DNA of 64,000 nucleotides. Origin: JAFGVL01 sp963663245 (GTDB taxonomy: Bacteria; Bacteroidota; Bacteroidia; Bacteroidales; Paludibacteraceae). The stretch lies in assembly GCA_963663245.1 (NCBI GenBank), contig OY760143.1, positions 1,798,001 through 1,862,000 on the forward strand, written 5' to 3'. Under the pieces are notes generated by a model. The model made no database searches. It was not told the origin of the DNA and worked only from the letters and a program-made list of their open reading frames with translations. Below, piece after piece: positions 1-8,181 of the stretch. Every line of letters begins with the position of its first letter. Positions within the stretch are counted from its first letter, which is position 1. Made by a program: the position numbers and the translations under genes.

Positions 1-57
1 GTATTTAAAATAAACCAACAGAGAAAAAATTCAACTCCAAACATTAATCAATAAACT

Positions 58-1008
58 ATGGATATTTCAGTTATAGTTCCCTTGTTTAACGAAGAAGAAT
101 CATTACAAGAATTATTTGAAAAAATTCAACATGTAATGCTTAAGAACAAATATTCTTATGAAGTAATCTTTATAAACGACGGAAGCACAGATCGTTCATG
201 GGATGTTATAGAAGGTTTAAAGGCGCAATACAAACAAGTAAGAGGAATTAAATTTCGTCGTAACTACGGGAAGTCTCCAGCTTTATTTCATGGTTTTGAT
301 AGAGCTAAGGGCAATGTTGTTATTACAATGGATGCTGACTTACAGGATAACCCCAACGAAATACCAGAGTTGTATGATATGGTTTTCAAACAGGGCTTTG
401 ATATTGTATCTGGCTGGAAGAAAAAACGCCACGACTCTACTCTAGCAAAAAATATCCCCTCTAAAATATACAATGCTACTGCTCGAAGTATAACTGGATT
501 AAAATTGCACGACATGAACTGCGGTTTAAAGGCATACAAAAATGAAGTAGTAAAACACATTGAAGTATATGGTGAAATGCACCGATATATACCATATCTA
601 GCTAAAAATGCTGGATTTACAAATATCACAGAGAAAGTAGTAGAACATCAAAAACGTAAATATGGCACATCGAAATTTGGACTTAGCCGTTTTGTGAATG
701 GTTATCTAGATTTAATCTCGCTATGGTTTTTATCAAGATTTGGACGTAAACCAATGCATATTTTTGGCTTAGCTGGTTCATTAATGTTCTTATTTGGATT
801 CTTAGCTACATTAGCTGTAGGTGGCATAAAATTACATGCTATTATAAATGAAACAAGAGCTCCTCTCGTTACTGATAGCCCCTATTTCTTTTTAGCAATA
901 TTAGCTATGATAATGGGGACACAATTATTCCTAACAGGGTTTATTGGCGAATTAGTTTCTAGAAACTCAACTGAACGAAATAATTACACAATCGAAAAAG
1001 AAATTTAA
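58..1008 (+). CDS. GtrB/DPM1-like family 2 glycosyltransferase with two C-terminal membrane helices
   Basis: The 316-residue protein opens with the GT2 signature VIVPLFNEEESL and carries the metal/nucleotide site MDADLQD at residues 91-97. The catalytic domain occupies about residues 1-230. Two hydrophobic helices follow (about 236-258 and 274-300), the layout of GtrB, ArnC and dolichol-phosphate mannose synthase relatives. Family knowledge: these enzymes load a sugar from a nucleotide donor onto polyprenyl phosphate at the inner membrane face for use in glycan modification. The sugar cannot be read from the sequence. The next gene starts 11 nt downstream and the third follows by 1 nt, so the three are probably co-transcribed. 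The start ATG fits the GT2 N-terminus exactly. Confidence 0.9.
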   Translation: MDISVIVPLFNEEESLQELFEKIQHVMLKNKYSYEVIFINDGSTDRSWDVIEGLKAQYKQVRGIKFRRNYGKSPALFHGFDRAKGNVVITMDADLQDNPNEIPELYDMVFKQGFDIVSGWKKKRHDSTLAKNIPSKIYNATARSITGLKLHDMNCGLKAYKNEVVKHIEVYGEMHRYIPYLAKNAGFTNITEKVVEHQKRKYGTSKFGLSRFVNGYLDLISLWFLSRFGRKPMHIFGLAGSLMFLFGFLATLAVGGIKLHAIINETRAPLVTDSPYFFLAILAMIMGTQLFLTGFIGELVSRNSTERNNYTIEKEI

Positions 1009-1019
1009 AATTTACTCCT

Positions 1020-1544
1020 ATGTCAATATTTGAACAAGTTTTAGCATTTTCGGTACCATCAGCAATTATTGGTGCTGTTGTTTATTTGATATTAAACAAA
1101 ATGATGAAGGCAGAATCTGAACGTCGTAATTTTGAACTTCAAAAAATAACTGCAAAAAGTATTACTCCAGCAAAATTACAAGCCTACGAACGGATGGTTA
1201 TTTTCTTGGAAAGAATTGCACCGGACTCTATCCTTACTAGAGTTAATAATATAAATGAACTAACTGCTTTACAATTACAAAAAAGCATCCTACAGCAAGT
1301 TAAACAAGAGTGGGAACATAATATCTCTCAGCAATTATATATCAGACAAGACACATGGATTATGCTATCTAATGCAAAAGAAAGCTTAATTCAATTAACC
1401 AACACTTGTGCAGCAGAAGTAACCTTAGACTCTACAGCTCTTGAATATGCCAAACATATTATTCAAACCTTCAACAAGGTAGAAAAAACACCTGCAAGTA
1501 TTGCTATGAATATGCTAAAGCGCGACATATTTAAAATAAGATAA
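1020..1544 (+). CDS. Uncharacterised protein with N-terminal membrane anchor
   Basis: The 174-residue protein has one hydrophobic segment at about residues 8-27 (VPSAIIGAVVYLILN) followed by a charged, mostly helical soluble part. I recognise no catalytic motif. Similar short single-helix proteins sit beside housekeeping genes in Bacteroidota, but I cannot name a function. It lies 11 nt after the glycosyltransferase and 1 nt before the nitroreductase, so it is probably transcribed with them. The absence of a signal-peptidase site suggests an anchored cytoplasmic protein rather than a secreted one (inference). Confidence 0.8.
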   Translation: MSIFEQVLAFSVPSAIIGAVVYLILNKMMKAESERRNFELQKITAKSITPAKLQAYERMVIFLERIAPDSILTRVNNINELTALQLQKSILQQVKQEWEHNISQQLYIRQDTWIMLSNAKESLIQLTNTCAAEVTLDSTALEYAKHIIQTFNKVEKTPASIAMNMLKRDIFKIR

Positions 1545-1545
1545 A

Positions 1546-2058
1546 ATGGATTTCTTAGAACTAGCAACAGCTCGTTATTCTCTTCGCAACTATTCTAACC
1601 AAAAAGTTGAACGAGAAAAACTAGAATATATAATACAGGCTGCACAAAATGCTCCTTCAGCCGTAAATTATCAACCTTGGTCGTTTATAGTTATTACTCA
1701 GGAAAAAATGATGCAAAAGCTATACGAATGCTATCACCGAGACTGGTTTAAAACAGCCAAAGCTTGTATTGTCGTTGTTGGAAATCATGAGCAATCATGG
1801 AAAAGACAAGAAGACGGGAAAGACCACTGTGATGTGGATGCATCCATTGCAATTGACCATTTAACTTTAGCTGCTACCCAACAAGGCTTAGGTAGTTGTT
1901 GGATATGCAATTTTAATTTGGAAAAATGTCGTCAATTGTTTAATTTCGCCTCTCATCTCGAACCAATTGCGCTTGTTCCTATCGGTTATCCTTCAGACAG
2001 CAAAAAGCCCGAAAAAAAGCGCAAAGATTTAAATGAGATTACGACTTGGATTGAATGA
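1546..2058 (+). CDS. Nitroreductase family FMN oxidoreductase (short form)
   Basis: The 170-residue protein begins LATARYSLRNYSNQKV, the usual N-terminal RxSxRxF/Y segment of the nitroreductase fold that contacts FMN phosphate. It continues with QAAQNAPSAVNYQPW, the second FMN-binding strand-loop, and has a C-terminal GLGSCWICNF segment. The family uses NAD(P)H to reduce nitro, quinone or enone compounds as a cytoplasmic dimer; the natural substrate is unknown. It follows the preceding gene by 1 nt and is the last gene of the apparent three-gene unit. A second, longer nitroreductase (NfsA-like) is at 47677. Confidence 0.88.
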   Translation: MDFLELATARYSLRNYSNQKVEREKLEYIIQAAQNAPSAVNYQPWSFIVITQEKMMQKLYECYHRDWFKTAKACIVVVGNHEQSWKRQEDGKDHCDVDASIAIDHLTLAATQQGLGSCWICNFNLEKCRQLFNFASHLEPIALVPIGYPSDSKKPEKKRKDLNEITTWIE

Positions 2059-2065
2059 TATGTAC

Positions 2066-2085
2066 AGACGCCATACATTGCGTCT
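2066..2085. repeat. Short REP-like palindrome in the nitroreductase-tkt gap
   Basis: AGACGC and GCGTCT face each other across an 8-nt loop in the 74-nt gap before tkt. The surrounding bases (GTACAGACGC ... GCGTCTCTAAC) resemble the short AGACGC/GCGTCT dispersed palindromes seen in several phyla. No T-run follows, so it does not look like a terminator. I found no second copy by eye in the window. Confidence 0.4.
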
Positions 2086-2132
2086 CTAACAAGAATTAAC
2101 TAAACAAAATATATAAACAATTAAAAATCATT

Positions 2133-4160
2133 ATGGCTTCAATTGAAATCCTTAACAAAGGAGCGGACAATATCCGCATTTTAGCAGCATCTATGGTAGA
2201 AAAAGCAAAATCTGGACATCCAGGTGGTGCTATGGGTGGTGCAGATTTCGTAAACGTATTATTCTCAGAATTTTTAGTACATGACCCAAAAGATCCTAAA
2301 TGGATTAACCGCGATCGTTTTTTCCTAGATCCAGGGCACATGTCACCCATGTTATATTCTGTACTTTCTCTATGTGATAAATACAACATGGAAGATTTAG
2401 CTAACTTCCGTCAATGGGGAAGCGTAACTCCTGGTCACCCAGAAGTTGAGGTAGAAAGAATGGTAGAAAACACGTCTGGTCCTTTAGGCCAAGGTCACAC
2501 AATGGCTATTGGTGCTGCTATCGCAGAACGTTTCTTGGTAGCTCGCTTTGGTGAGTGGATGGCACACAAAACATATACTTTCATCTCTGATGGAGGTATT
2601 CAAGAAGAGATTTCTCAAGGTGCGGGTCGTATTGCAGGTAACTTAGGTTTAAGTAACCTTATCATGTTCTACGATTCAAACAACATTCAACTTTCTACAA
2701 AAGTAGAAGAAGTAACTACTGAAGATACTGAAGCAAAATATAAAGCTTGGGGATGGAATGTAATTACTATTGCTGGTAACGATGCTGAAGCTATTCGCGG
2801 AGCATTAAAACAAGCTAACGCTGAAACTGAAAAACCAACACTTATCATTGGTAAAACAATTATGGGTAAAGGTGCACGCACAGAAGATGGCAGCAACTAT
2901 GAAGATCAAGTATCTACACACGGTATGCCTCTAGGAGAATGTGGTGCAAACTTAAAAGCTACTGTTAAGAATTTAGGTGGTGACCCAGAAAGCCCCTTCC
3001 AAATCTTCCCAGAAGTAAAAGAATTATATGCTGCACGTGCTGATGAATTAACGGGTATCGTTGCTGCTAAAAAAGAAGAGCAAGCTGCTTGGGCTAAATC
3101 AAACCCAGCATTAGCTACAAAATTAGATGTATTCTTTAATGGTAAAGCTCCAGAAGTAGATTACGCTTCTATCGAGCAAAAAGCTGGTACTGCAACTCGT
3201 GGTGCTTCTGCTACTGTTTTAGGAGTATTAGCTGAAAAAGTAGAAAACATGATTGTTTCTTCTGCCGATTTATCTAACTCTGATAAAACAGACGGTTTCT
3301 TAAAGAAAACTACAGCCTTGAAAAAAGGTGATTTCTCTGGTGCATTCTTACAAGCAGGTGTTTGTGAATTAAGTATGGCAGTTATCATGAATGGTATGGC
3401 ATTACACGGTGGTGTTATTCCAGCATGTGCTACTTTCTTTGTATTCTCTGACTACGTTAAACCAGCAATGCGTTTAGCTGCCTTAATGCAAATTCCAGTA
3501 AAATATATCTTTACGCACGATGCTTTCCGTGTTGGAGAAGATGGGCCTACCCATCAACCAATCGAGCAAGAAGCACAAGTTCGTTTATTAGAGCAATTGA
3601 AAAATCACCATGGCAAAAACTCTATGTTGGTACTTCGTCCTGCTGACTGTAACGAAACAACAGTTGCGTGGCAAACTGCTTTAGAAAATATTGATACACC
3701 TACTACATTAATCTTCTCTCGTCAGAATATCAAAAACATTTGTGATACAAACGAGTACCAAACTGCTCTTCAATTGAAGAAAGGTGCTTATGTAGTAAAA
3801 GCTGAAGCGAATGCTGATGTTGTATTATTAGCGAATGGTTCTGAGGTAGCTACTTTATTAGAAGCTGTTCCATTATTAGAAGCTGACGGTATCAAATGCC
3901 AAGTAGTATCTGCTCCATCTGAAGGTTTATTTAAAAACCAAGATGCAGCTTACCAAAGCTCTGTTATCCCTGCAGGTGTTCCTGTATTTGGTTTAACTGC
4001 TGGTATCCCTTCAACGCTACTTGGTTTAGTTGGTGCAAACGGAACTGTATTTGGTTTAGACCACTTCGGTTACTCTGCTCCTTATACTGTACTAGATGAC
4101 AAATTTGGATTTAACGGTCCTGCTGTTATGTCTGAAGTGAAGAAATTCTTAAAAAAATAA
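2133..4160 (+). CDS. tkt: Transketolase
   Basis: The 675-residue protein is full length for the single-chain enzyme, which moves two-carbon units between sugar phosphates in the pentose phosphate pathway using thiamine diphosphate. Visible features are the N-terminal KSGHPGGAMGGADF segment, GPLGQGHTMAIGAAIA, the cofactor motif from SDGGIQEE to FYDSNN, and the middle-domain GEDGPTHQPIEQEA. The first position of the usual GDG cofactor motif is Ser here. The metal-binding Asp is kept, so activity is expected. The gene stands alone: a REP-like palindrome precedes it and a strong terminator follows. Confidence 0.96.
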   Translation: MASIEILNKGADNIRILAASMVEKAKSGHPGGAMGGADFVNVLFSEFLVHDPKDPKWINRDRFFLDPGHMSPMLYSVLSLCDKYNMEDLANFRQWGSVTPGHPEVEVERMVENTSGPLGQGHTMAIGAAIAERFLVARFGEWMAHKTYTFISDGGIQEEISQGAGRIAGNLGLSNLIMFYDSNNIQLSTKVEEVTTEDTEAKYKAWGWNVITIAGNDAEAIRGALKQANAETEKPTLIIGKTIMGKGARTEDGSNYEDQVSTHGMPLGECGANLKATVKNLGGDPESPFQIFPEVKELYAARADELTGIVAAKKEEQAAWAKSNPALATKLDVFFNGKAPEVDYASIEQKAGTATRGASATVLGVLAEKVENMIVSSADLSNSDKTDGFLKKTTALKKGDFSGAFLQAGVCELSMAVIMNGMALHGGVIPACATFFVFSDYVKPAMRLAALMQIPVKYIFTHDAFRVGEDGPTHQPIEQEAQVRLLEQLKNHHGKNSMLVLRPADCNETTVAWQTALENIDTPTTLIFSRQNIKNICDTNEYQTALQLKKGAYVVKAEANADVVLLANGSEVATLLEAVPLLEADGIKCQVVSAPSEGLFKNQDAAYQSSVIPAGVPVFGLTAGIPSTLLGLVGANGTVFGLDHFGYSAPYTVLDDKFGFNGPAVMSEVKKFLKK

Positions 4161-4173
4161 GAAGAATCCCAAA

Positions 4174-4185
4174 CCCCTAAAGGGG
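4174..4185. repeat. CCCC-TAAA-GGGG mini-hairpin
   Basis: Four Cs and four Gs flank TAAA just after the tkt stop codon, inside AAACCCCTAAAGGGGCTT. The element is a tiny stem-loop without a T-run and lies immediately before the real terminator. It may only help protect or end the tkt transcript. Confidence 0.35.
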
Positions 4186-4194
4186 CTTAAATAC

Positions 4195-4228
4195 AAGCGC
4201 CATCCATTTATTTGGGTGGCGCTTTTTT
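4195..4228 (+). terminator. Intrinsic terminator of tkt
   Basis: AAGCGCCATCCA pairs with TGGGTGGCGCTT (one G-T pair) around a short AT loop, and the right arm runs into a T-run. It ends transcription after tkt. Confidence 0.85.
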
Positions 4229-4257
4229 ATTGGAGGTCACAAATTGAGACCTCCAAT
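4229..4257. repeat. Near-perfect 29-nt palindrome, copy A, upstream of the ORF6N gene
   Basis: The stretch starts ATTGGAGGTC and ends GACCTCCAAT. It is its own reverse complement except at a pair of inner positions and the centre. It matches bases 4545-4573 inside the ORF6N gene at 26 of 29 positions. It begins where the tkt terminator T-run ends and finishes 82 nt before the ORF6N start, a location suited to an operator or to a dispersed palindromic element. Confidence 0.8.
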
Positions 4258-4339
4258 TGTTTTTATTCTACAATATCTTTTGAAAACTAGAGCTTTTCAA
4301 TTATGTTTGCATTATTATACTATTTAATATTTTATAAGA

Positions 4340-4879
4340 ATGAAAGAAAACAATGAAATTATAATACCTGATGAGATAATAGAAAATCAAATCTATTTCT
4401 TCAGGAATCAGAAAGTTATGATAGATAGAGATTTAGCAGAATTGTATAAAGTAGAAACAAAACACCTAAAAGAAGCTGTTAAGAGAAACATAGAACGCTT
4501 CCCCGAGGACTTCATGTTTGAAATGAGCAAAGAAGAGTTCAAGAATTGGAGGTCGCAATTTGCGACCTCCAATTCTGAGAAGATGGGATTACGCTATGCG
4601 CCTTTCTGTTTTACAGAACAAGGGGTAACAATGCTTTCCTGTATTTTGAGAAGTAAAAGAGCAATTGAAGTTAATATTAGAGTTATCAGAGTATTCTCTA
4701 AAATGAAAGAAATGATATCAACACATAAAGATATTCTACTAAAGCTACAAAGATTAGAACAACAAGTATTTAAAAATGATGATGATATTCAAATCATATT
4801 CGATGCCTTAAAGCAATTGCTTAACTCTCCTCAAAAAGAAAGAAAAGCTATTGGATATAAAATCCCATCAAAAGAATAA
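4340..4879 (+). CDS. ORF6N-domain DNA-binding-like protein
   Basis: The 179-residue protein has the ORF6N domain over about residues 8-120. Marks are FFRNQKVMIDRDLAELYKVE, KRNIERFPEDFMF and RYAPFCFTEQGVTMLS. A lysine- and glutamate-rich helical tail with coiled-coil character follows at 125-175. ORF6N is related to phage KilA-N/BRO-type domains and is presumed to bind DNA; cellular roles are poorly known. Residues 68-79 (KNWRSQFATSNS) are encoded by a perfect 35-nt palindrome, and a close copy lies 82 nt before the start codon. Autoregulation through these sites is inference. The gene stands alone between tkt and yaaA. ORF6N genes are often mobile, but I see no integrase or att site here. Confidence 0.9.
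   Translation: MKENNEIIIPDEIIENQIYFFRNQKVMIDRDLAELYKVETKHLKEAVKRNIERFPEDFMFEMSKEEFKNWRSQFATSNSEKMGLRYAPFCFTEQGVTMLSCILRSKRAIEVNIRVIRVFSKMKEMISTHKDILLKLQRLEQQVFKNDDDIQIIFDALKQLLNSPQKERKAIGYKIPSKE
4542..4576. repeat. Perfect 35-nt palindrome, copy B, inside the ORF6N coding sequence
   Basis: Two 17-nt arms, AGAATTGGAGGTCGCAA and its exact complement, flank one central T. The element covers codons 68-79 of the ORF6N gene. Bases 4545-4573 match the intergenic copy at 4229-4257 at 26 of 29 positions. A perfect palindrome of this size is far beyond chance in coding DNA, yet here it encodes part of a conserved protein motif. Confidence 0.95.
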
Positions 4880-4942
4880 TTATAGTTTAGATAAGATTTG
4901 TATTTTTGTTAACCGTTTATCATTTATCATTAACTGTTATCT

Positions 4943-5710
4943 ATGCTAATCATCATATCCCCCGCTAAAATACTTAACCTAAAGCGACAAGATATTGTCT
5001 CAAACTATACTATACCTGAATTTCTAGATAAATCTCAGACCATAATAGATCGCGTACGACAGTTTTCTATCGAAGACTTAGCTAAACTATCGAAGACAAA
5101 CCTGAACATCGCCAAAACCAATTACGACAGGTTTTACAACTGGCAAACTCCTTTTACTCCTGACAATTCAAAACAAGCTATACTCCTGTTTAAAGGCGAA
5201 GTTTATAATGGCTTGCAAGCGTCAACCTTAGAAGCAAAAGACTTTGATTACATACAAAATCATTTACGCATACTTTCAGGGCTTTATGGCGTATTACGCC
5301 CGCTCGATCTAATGCAACCTTACCGTTTAGAGATAGGCTCTAAATTAGCCATAAAAGAGGCTAAAAACCTATACACTTACTGGGGTGATACCATTACACA
5401 TAAATTAAATGAGGCTTTAGAAGAAAGTGGCAAGCCTAAGGTTTTAGTTAACCTGGCATCTGGTGAATATTTTAAATCAGTCAACAGCAACTTACTCAAT
5501 GCTAAAGTCATTGACATAGAATTCTATGAAACAAAAAACGACACACTTAAAACCATTGTAGTCTACACCAAAAAAGCGCGTGGCTTAATGGCACGCTATA
5601 TCATTCAAAATCAGATTGAAGACCCTGAGTTATTGAAAGGATTTGATGCTGAGGGATATTGGTTTAGTCCGCAGTTATCTACGGAGGATAAGTTGGTATT
5701 TACAAGATAA
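4943..5710 (+). CDS. yaaA: Peroxide stress protein YaaA (UPF0246)
   Basis: The 255-residue protein matches the length of E. coli YaaA (258). It has the family starts IISPAKILN, ILLFKGEVYNGLQA, LYGVLRPLDLMQPYRLEIG, VNLASGEYFKSV and VYTKKARGLMARYII. In E. coli the protein limits free iron and oxidative DNA damage under peroxide and belongs to a DNA-binding fold. A TATTTTTG -7-like element lies at 4901-4908, but I see no clear -33 partner. The gene stands between ORF6N and the GLUG protein with short gaps on both sides. Confidence 0.93.
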   Translation: MLIIISPAKILNLKRQDIVSNYTIPEFLDKSQTIIDRVRQFSIEDLAKLSKTNLNIAKTNYDRFYNWQTPFTPDNSKQAILLFKGEVYNGLQASTLEAKDFDYIQNHLRILSGLYGVLRPLDLMQPYRLEIGSKLAIKEAKNLYTYWGDTITHKLNEALEESGKPKVLVNLASGEYFKSVNSNLLNAKVIDIEFYETKNDTLKTIVVYTKKARGLMARYIIQNQIEDPELLKGFDAEGYWFSPQLSTEDKLVFTR

Positions 5711-5802
5711 TGTGTTAAAACCAATTATAGATAGCTATTAAGATATATTTTTTAATATTTTTGTGGAATTATTTAATCTTTTTACGAATCTATTAATTTA
5801 TT

Positions 5803-7560
5803 ATGAAAAAAATATTTTCAACCTTAGTTTTTGCTCTATTATTATTAAACCTAAATGCACAAACAAGCACTTGGGATGGAAGTGCAACGGGATGGACAAA
5901 AGGTGATGGTACAGAAAACAACCCTTATTTAATCGAATCTGCTGCACATCTTGCTTATCTTTCTCAACAAGTAGTTATTGGACAAAAACAAAATGGTTTA
6001 TATTTTAAATTAATGACCAATATTGATTTAAATAACATTGAGTGGATACCTATAGGAGGAAGAAATATGTTGGGTGAAACGGCTGCAATTGCATTTGGTG
6101 GCATTTTTGACGGAAACAATAAAACCATCGCTAATTTAAAAATCAGTACTCCTGATAAAGCCTATACTGGATTATTTGGCTGTGTCGACAATTACCTCAT
6201 TAAAGCTGAGATTTTAAATTTAGCTATTATTAGCGGAGAAGTAAATGGGAAAACCTCAACAGGAGGAATAGTTGGAAATTTTGATGGAAGAATCAAAAAT
6301 TGCTCCAATGCAGCAACTGTCAATGTCTATTCTGGAGGTGGTATTACAGGAGCCTCATCTTTTGGATGTGAAATTATAAATTGTGTAAACACTGGTGATG
6401 TTTCGGGTTATAGTGTAGGCGGAATGGCAGAAACAGCATACGACTGCTTAATTCAAAATTGTCATAATAGTGGTTCCATATCAGGAAGTTATGCTGGAGG
6501 AATAGTTAATGTTGTAGATGGATTAATTATCAACTGTACTAATAGTGGAAATATTAGTGGTGGAAATATTGCAGGTATTGCTAGATATGATCTAAGTGAC
6601 GGTGTATTTATTTATTCCTGTTTAAACTCTGGGACTCTTACTGGAACAAGCACAACAGGTGGAATAGGTTCTTATATTGATGAATCTATATCAATTATTA
6701 AAAATTGTTATAATACTGGCACTATAAACGAAGGTGGTGGTATAGTTGGAAAAGCTGAAGATTGCAGTATTTTAAACTGCTATAACGTTGGGACAATATC
6801 AAGCACTTCTAATAGTGGAGCTATAGTAGGATACGTCTATTCATATTCTATACCTACTGTTACTAATTGTCATTATTTAAGTACATGTATAGCTACAAAT
6901 AATGGTTATGGTTCTTCTCTGTCTTCATCAAACATGAAGTTACAATCATTTGTTGATTTATTAAATGCTTCACAAGACCCCCTTCCTTGGAAAATTGGCA
7001 ATTCTCAAAACAACGGATACCCCATACTTGTTATCGCTCCCATCTTAAACACTTTTCCTGCAAAAAATGTGAGCAACTTATCTGCAACACTATATGGGAC
7101 TATTGAAAGCGGTGATGAAACAATTATCTCTCAAGGGTTTAAATACAAAAAATACGGAACATCTTCGTATCAAGACATCCCTGCTTTTGGAATAAACATC
7201 TCATCTACAATTTCTTGCACTCCCGTTTCAGGATATACTTTCATGGTATTTGCAGAAACAAGCTCTGGTACATATTATGGAGAAGAACTTATGTTTACAA
7301 CTACTACTGCAGGAGTAAGTGCAATACAAAGAGTAGAACATCTTGCTTACCCAAATCCTAGTAGCTCTGTGGTAAACATTCCATTTATAATAAAAGGTGC
7401 TTTATCAAGCATATATATATTTAATTCCGAAGGACAATTAATAGAAAGAAAAATACTAGATCGATCTCAAAAAGAAATAATTATTAATGTAAGTTCTTAC
7501 ACAAAAGGTATTTATTTCTATAAATACGAGAATATATCAGGGAAATTTATTGTAAATTAA
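5803..7560 (+). CDS. Secreted GLUG-repeat protein with T9SS type A sorting domain
   Basis: The 585-residue protein starts with a signal peptide (about residues 1-20, ending NLNAQ). A module with GDGTENNPYLI follows, then about eight repeats of the GG(I/M)-x-G...NC-x-N-x-G-x-(I/V) type between about residues 150 and 370. This is the GLUG motif, which forms right-handed beta-helix-like structures. A short beta domain at 415-500 precedes the C-terminal sorting domain (YPNPSSSVVNIP ... GIYFYKY). Such proteins are exported by the type IX system and held on or released from the cell surface, commonly as adhesins or enzyme scaffolds. No catalytic residues are visible. The GTExxPYLI module recurs in the protein at 53419. 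Confidence 0.88.
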   Translation: MKKIFSTLVFALLLLNLNAQTSTWDGSATGWTKGDGTENNPYLIESAAHLAYLSQQVVIGQKQNGLYFKLMTNIDLNNIEWIPIGGRNMLGETAAIAFGGIFDGNNKTIANLKISTPDKAYTGLFGCVDNYLIKAEILNLAIISGEVNGKTSTGGIVGNFDGRIKNCSNAATVNVYSGGGITGASSFGCEIINCVNTGDVSGYSVGGMAETAYDCLIQNCHNSGSISGSYAGGIVNVVDGLIINCTNSGNISGGNIAGIARYDLSDGVFIYSCLNSGTLTGTSTTGGIGSYIDESISIIKNCYNTGTINEGGGIVGKAEDCSILNCYNVGTISSTSNSGAIVGYVYSYSIPTVTNCHYLSTCIATNNGYGSSLSSSNMKLQSFVDLLNASQDPLPWKIGNSQNNGYPILVIAPILNTFPAKNVSNLSATLYGTIESGDETIISQGFKYKKYGTSSYQDIPAFGINISSTISCTPVSGYTFMVFAETSSGTYYGEELMFTTTTAGVSAIQRVEHLAYPNPSSSVVNIPFIIKGALSSIYIFNSEGQLIERKILDRSQKEIIINVSSYTKGIYFYKYENISGKFIVN

Positions 7561-7587
7561 TATATCATATAAAACCTACATAAATAC

Positions 7588-7627
7588 AAAAAGCCAGCTA
7601 TTCATATCATGATTAGTTGGCTTTTTT
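7588..7627 (+). terminator. Intrinsic terminator of the GLUG-protein gene
   Basis: AAAAAGCCAGCTA pairs with TAGTTGGCTTTTT (one G-T pair) around a 13-nt loop and ends in a T-run, 28 nt after the stop codon. Confidence 0.8.
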
Positions 7628-7629
7628 AT

Positions 7630-7637
7630 TAGCTTTG
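7630..7637 (+). promoter_or_regulatory. -7-like element next to the BioD-like start
   Basis: TAGCTTTG fits TAnnTTTG and ends 5 nt before the ATG at 7643, so transcripts would have almost no leader. No good TTG partner is visible 20 nt upstream, where the preceding terminator lies. Confidence 0.35.
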
Positions 7638-7642
7638 CCTTT

Positions 7643-8176
7643 ATGAGCGGAAAAGCATACTTCATAAGCGGCATAGATATCAATTGTGGCAAAAGCTATA
7701 TCACAAATCTACTAGCGTCTCAACTAGAAAAAAAAGTAGTTACAACTAAACTACCAGCTACAAGTGATAACAAGCCAATAGATTTAGCTTCTATCGATGA
7801 GCAATTTAACGAGCTCTTACAAAAGAACGATATCATGTTGATAGAAAGCACAGGTGGATTAATGGATCCAATCGACACCTACTACTTCAACCTCGATTAT
7901 ATTAAAAGTAACCTAATTCCCTTACTACTAATAAGCTCTTCGAGAGCAAACAGTATTAACCAAACGCTTTTGAATATAGAGCTTTGTAAACATTACAGCG
8001 TATACCTACATGCTATAATCTACAACGAACTACCAGACAGTGATCCTGTAATTGCTAAAAACAATTACGAGTACCTGCAAAAATACCTACAAGAAACCAT
8101 GCCTGAAGTACAACTAATACACAGCAATACCTTAGCAAAAGAAAATGAAATGAGTACTTTTGTAAAAAGCCTGTAG
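7643..8176 (+). CDS. Short BioD-like (dethiobiotin synthetase-type) P-loop protein
   Basis: The 177-residue protein aligns with dethiobiotin synthetase. It has a P-loop GIDINCGKS at residues 10-18, a Lys after the next strand (VVTTKLPAT), the MLIESTGGLMDPID segment matching VEGAGG with Glu68, and a C-terminal LHAIIYNELP strand. BioD closes the ureido ring of dethiobiotin with CO2 and ATP. Here about 40 residues are missing between the Lys strand and the Glu68 strand, where BioD holds its diamine substrate, and no other bio gene is near. It may be a divergent BioD or a related AAA_26 ligase with another substrate. The Nudix gene starts 5 nt downstream, indicating an operon. Confidence 0.7.
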   Translation: MSGKAYFISGIDINCGKSYITNLLASQLEKKVVTTKLPATSDNKPIDLASIDEQFNELLQKNDIMLIESTGGLMDPIDTYYFNLDYIKSNLIPLLLISSSRANSINQTLLNIELCKHYSVYLHAIIYNELPDSDPVIAKNNYEYLQKYLQETMPEVQLIHSNTLAKENEMSTFVKSL

Positions 8177-8181
8177 TTAGA

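Noticed and set aside
288..629. 113-codon open frame on the minus strand inside the first glycosyltransferase gene
   Set aside because: It lies wholly antisense to a gene with clear GT2 motifs and has no family features or start signals.
2096..2389. 97-codon minus-strand frame over the start of tkt
   Set aside because: It is a shadow of the tkt coding sequence and codes for no recognisable protein.
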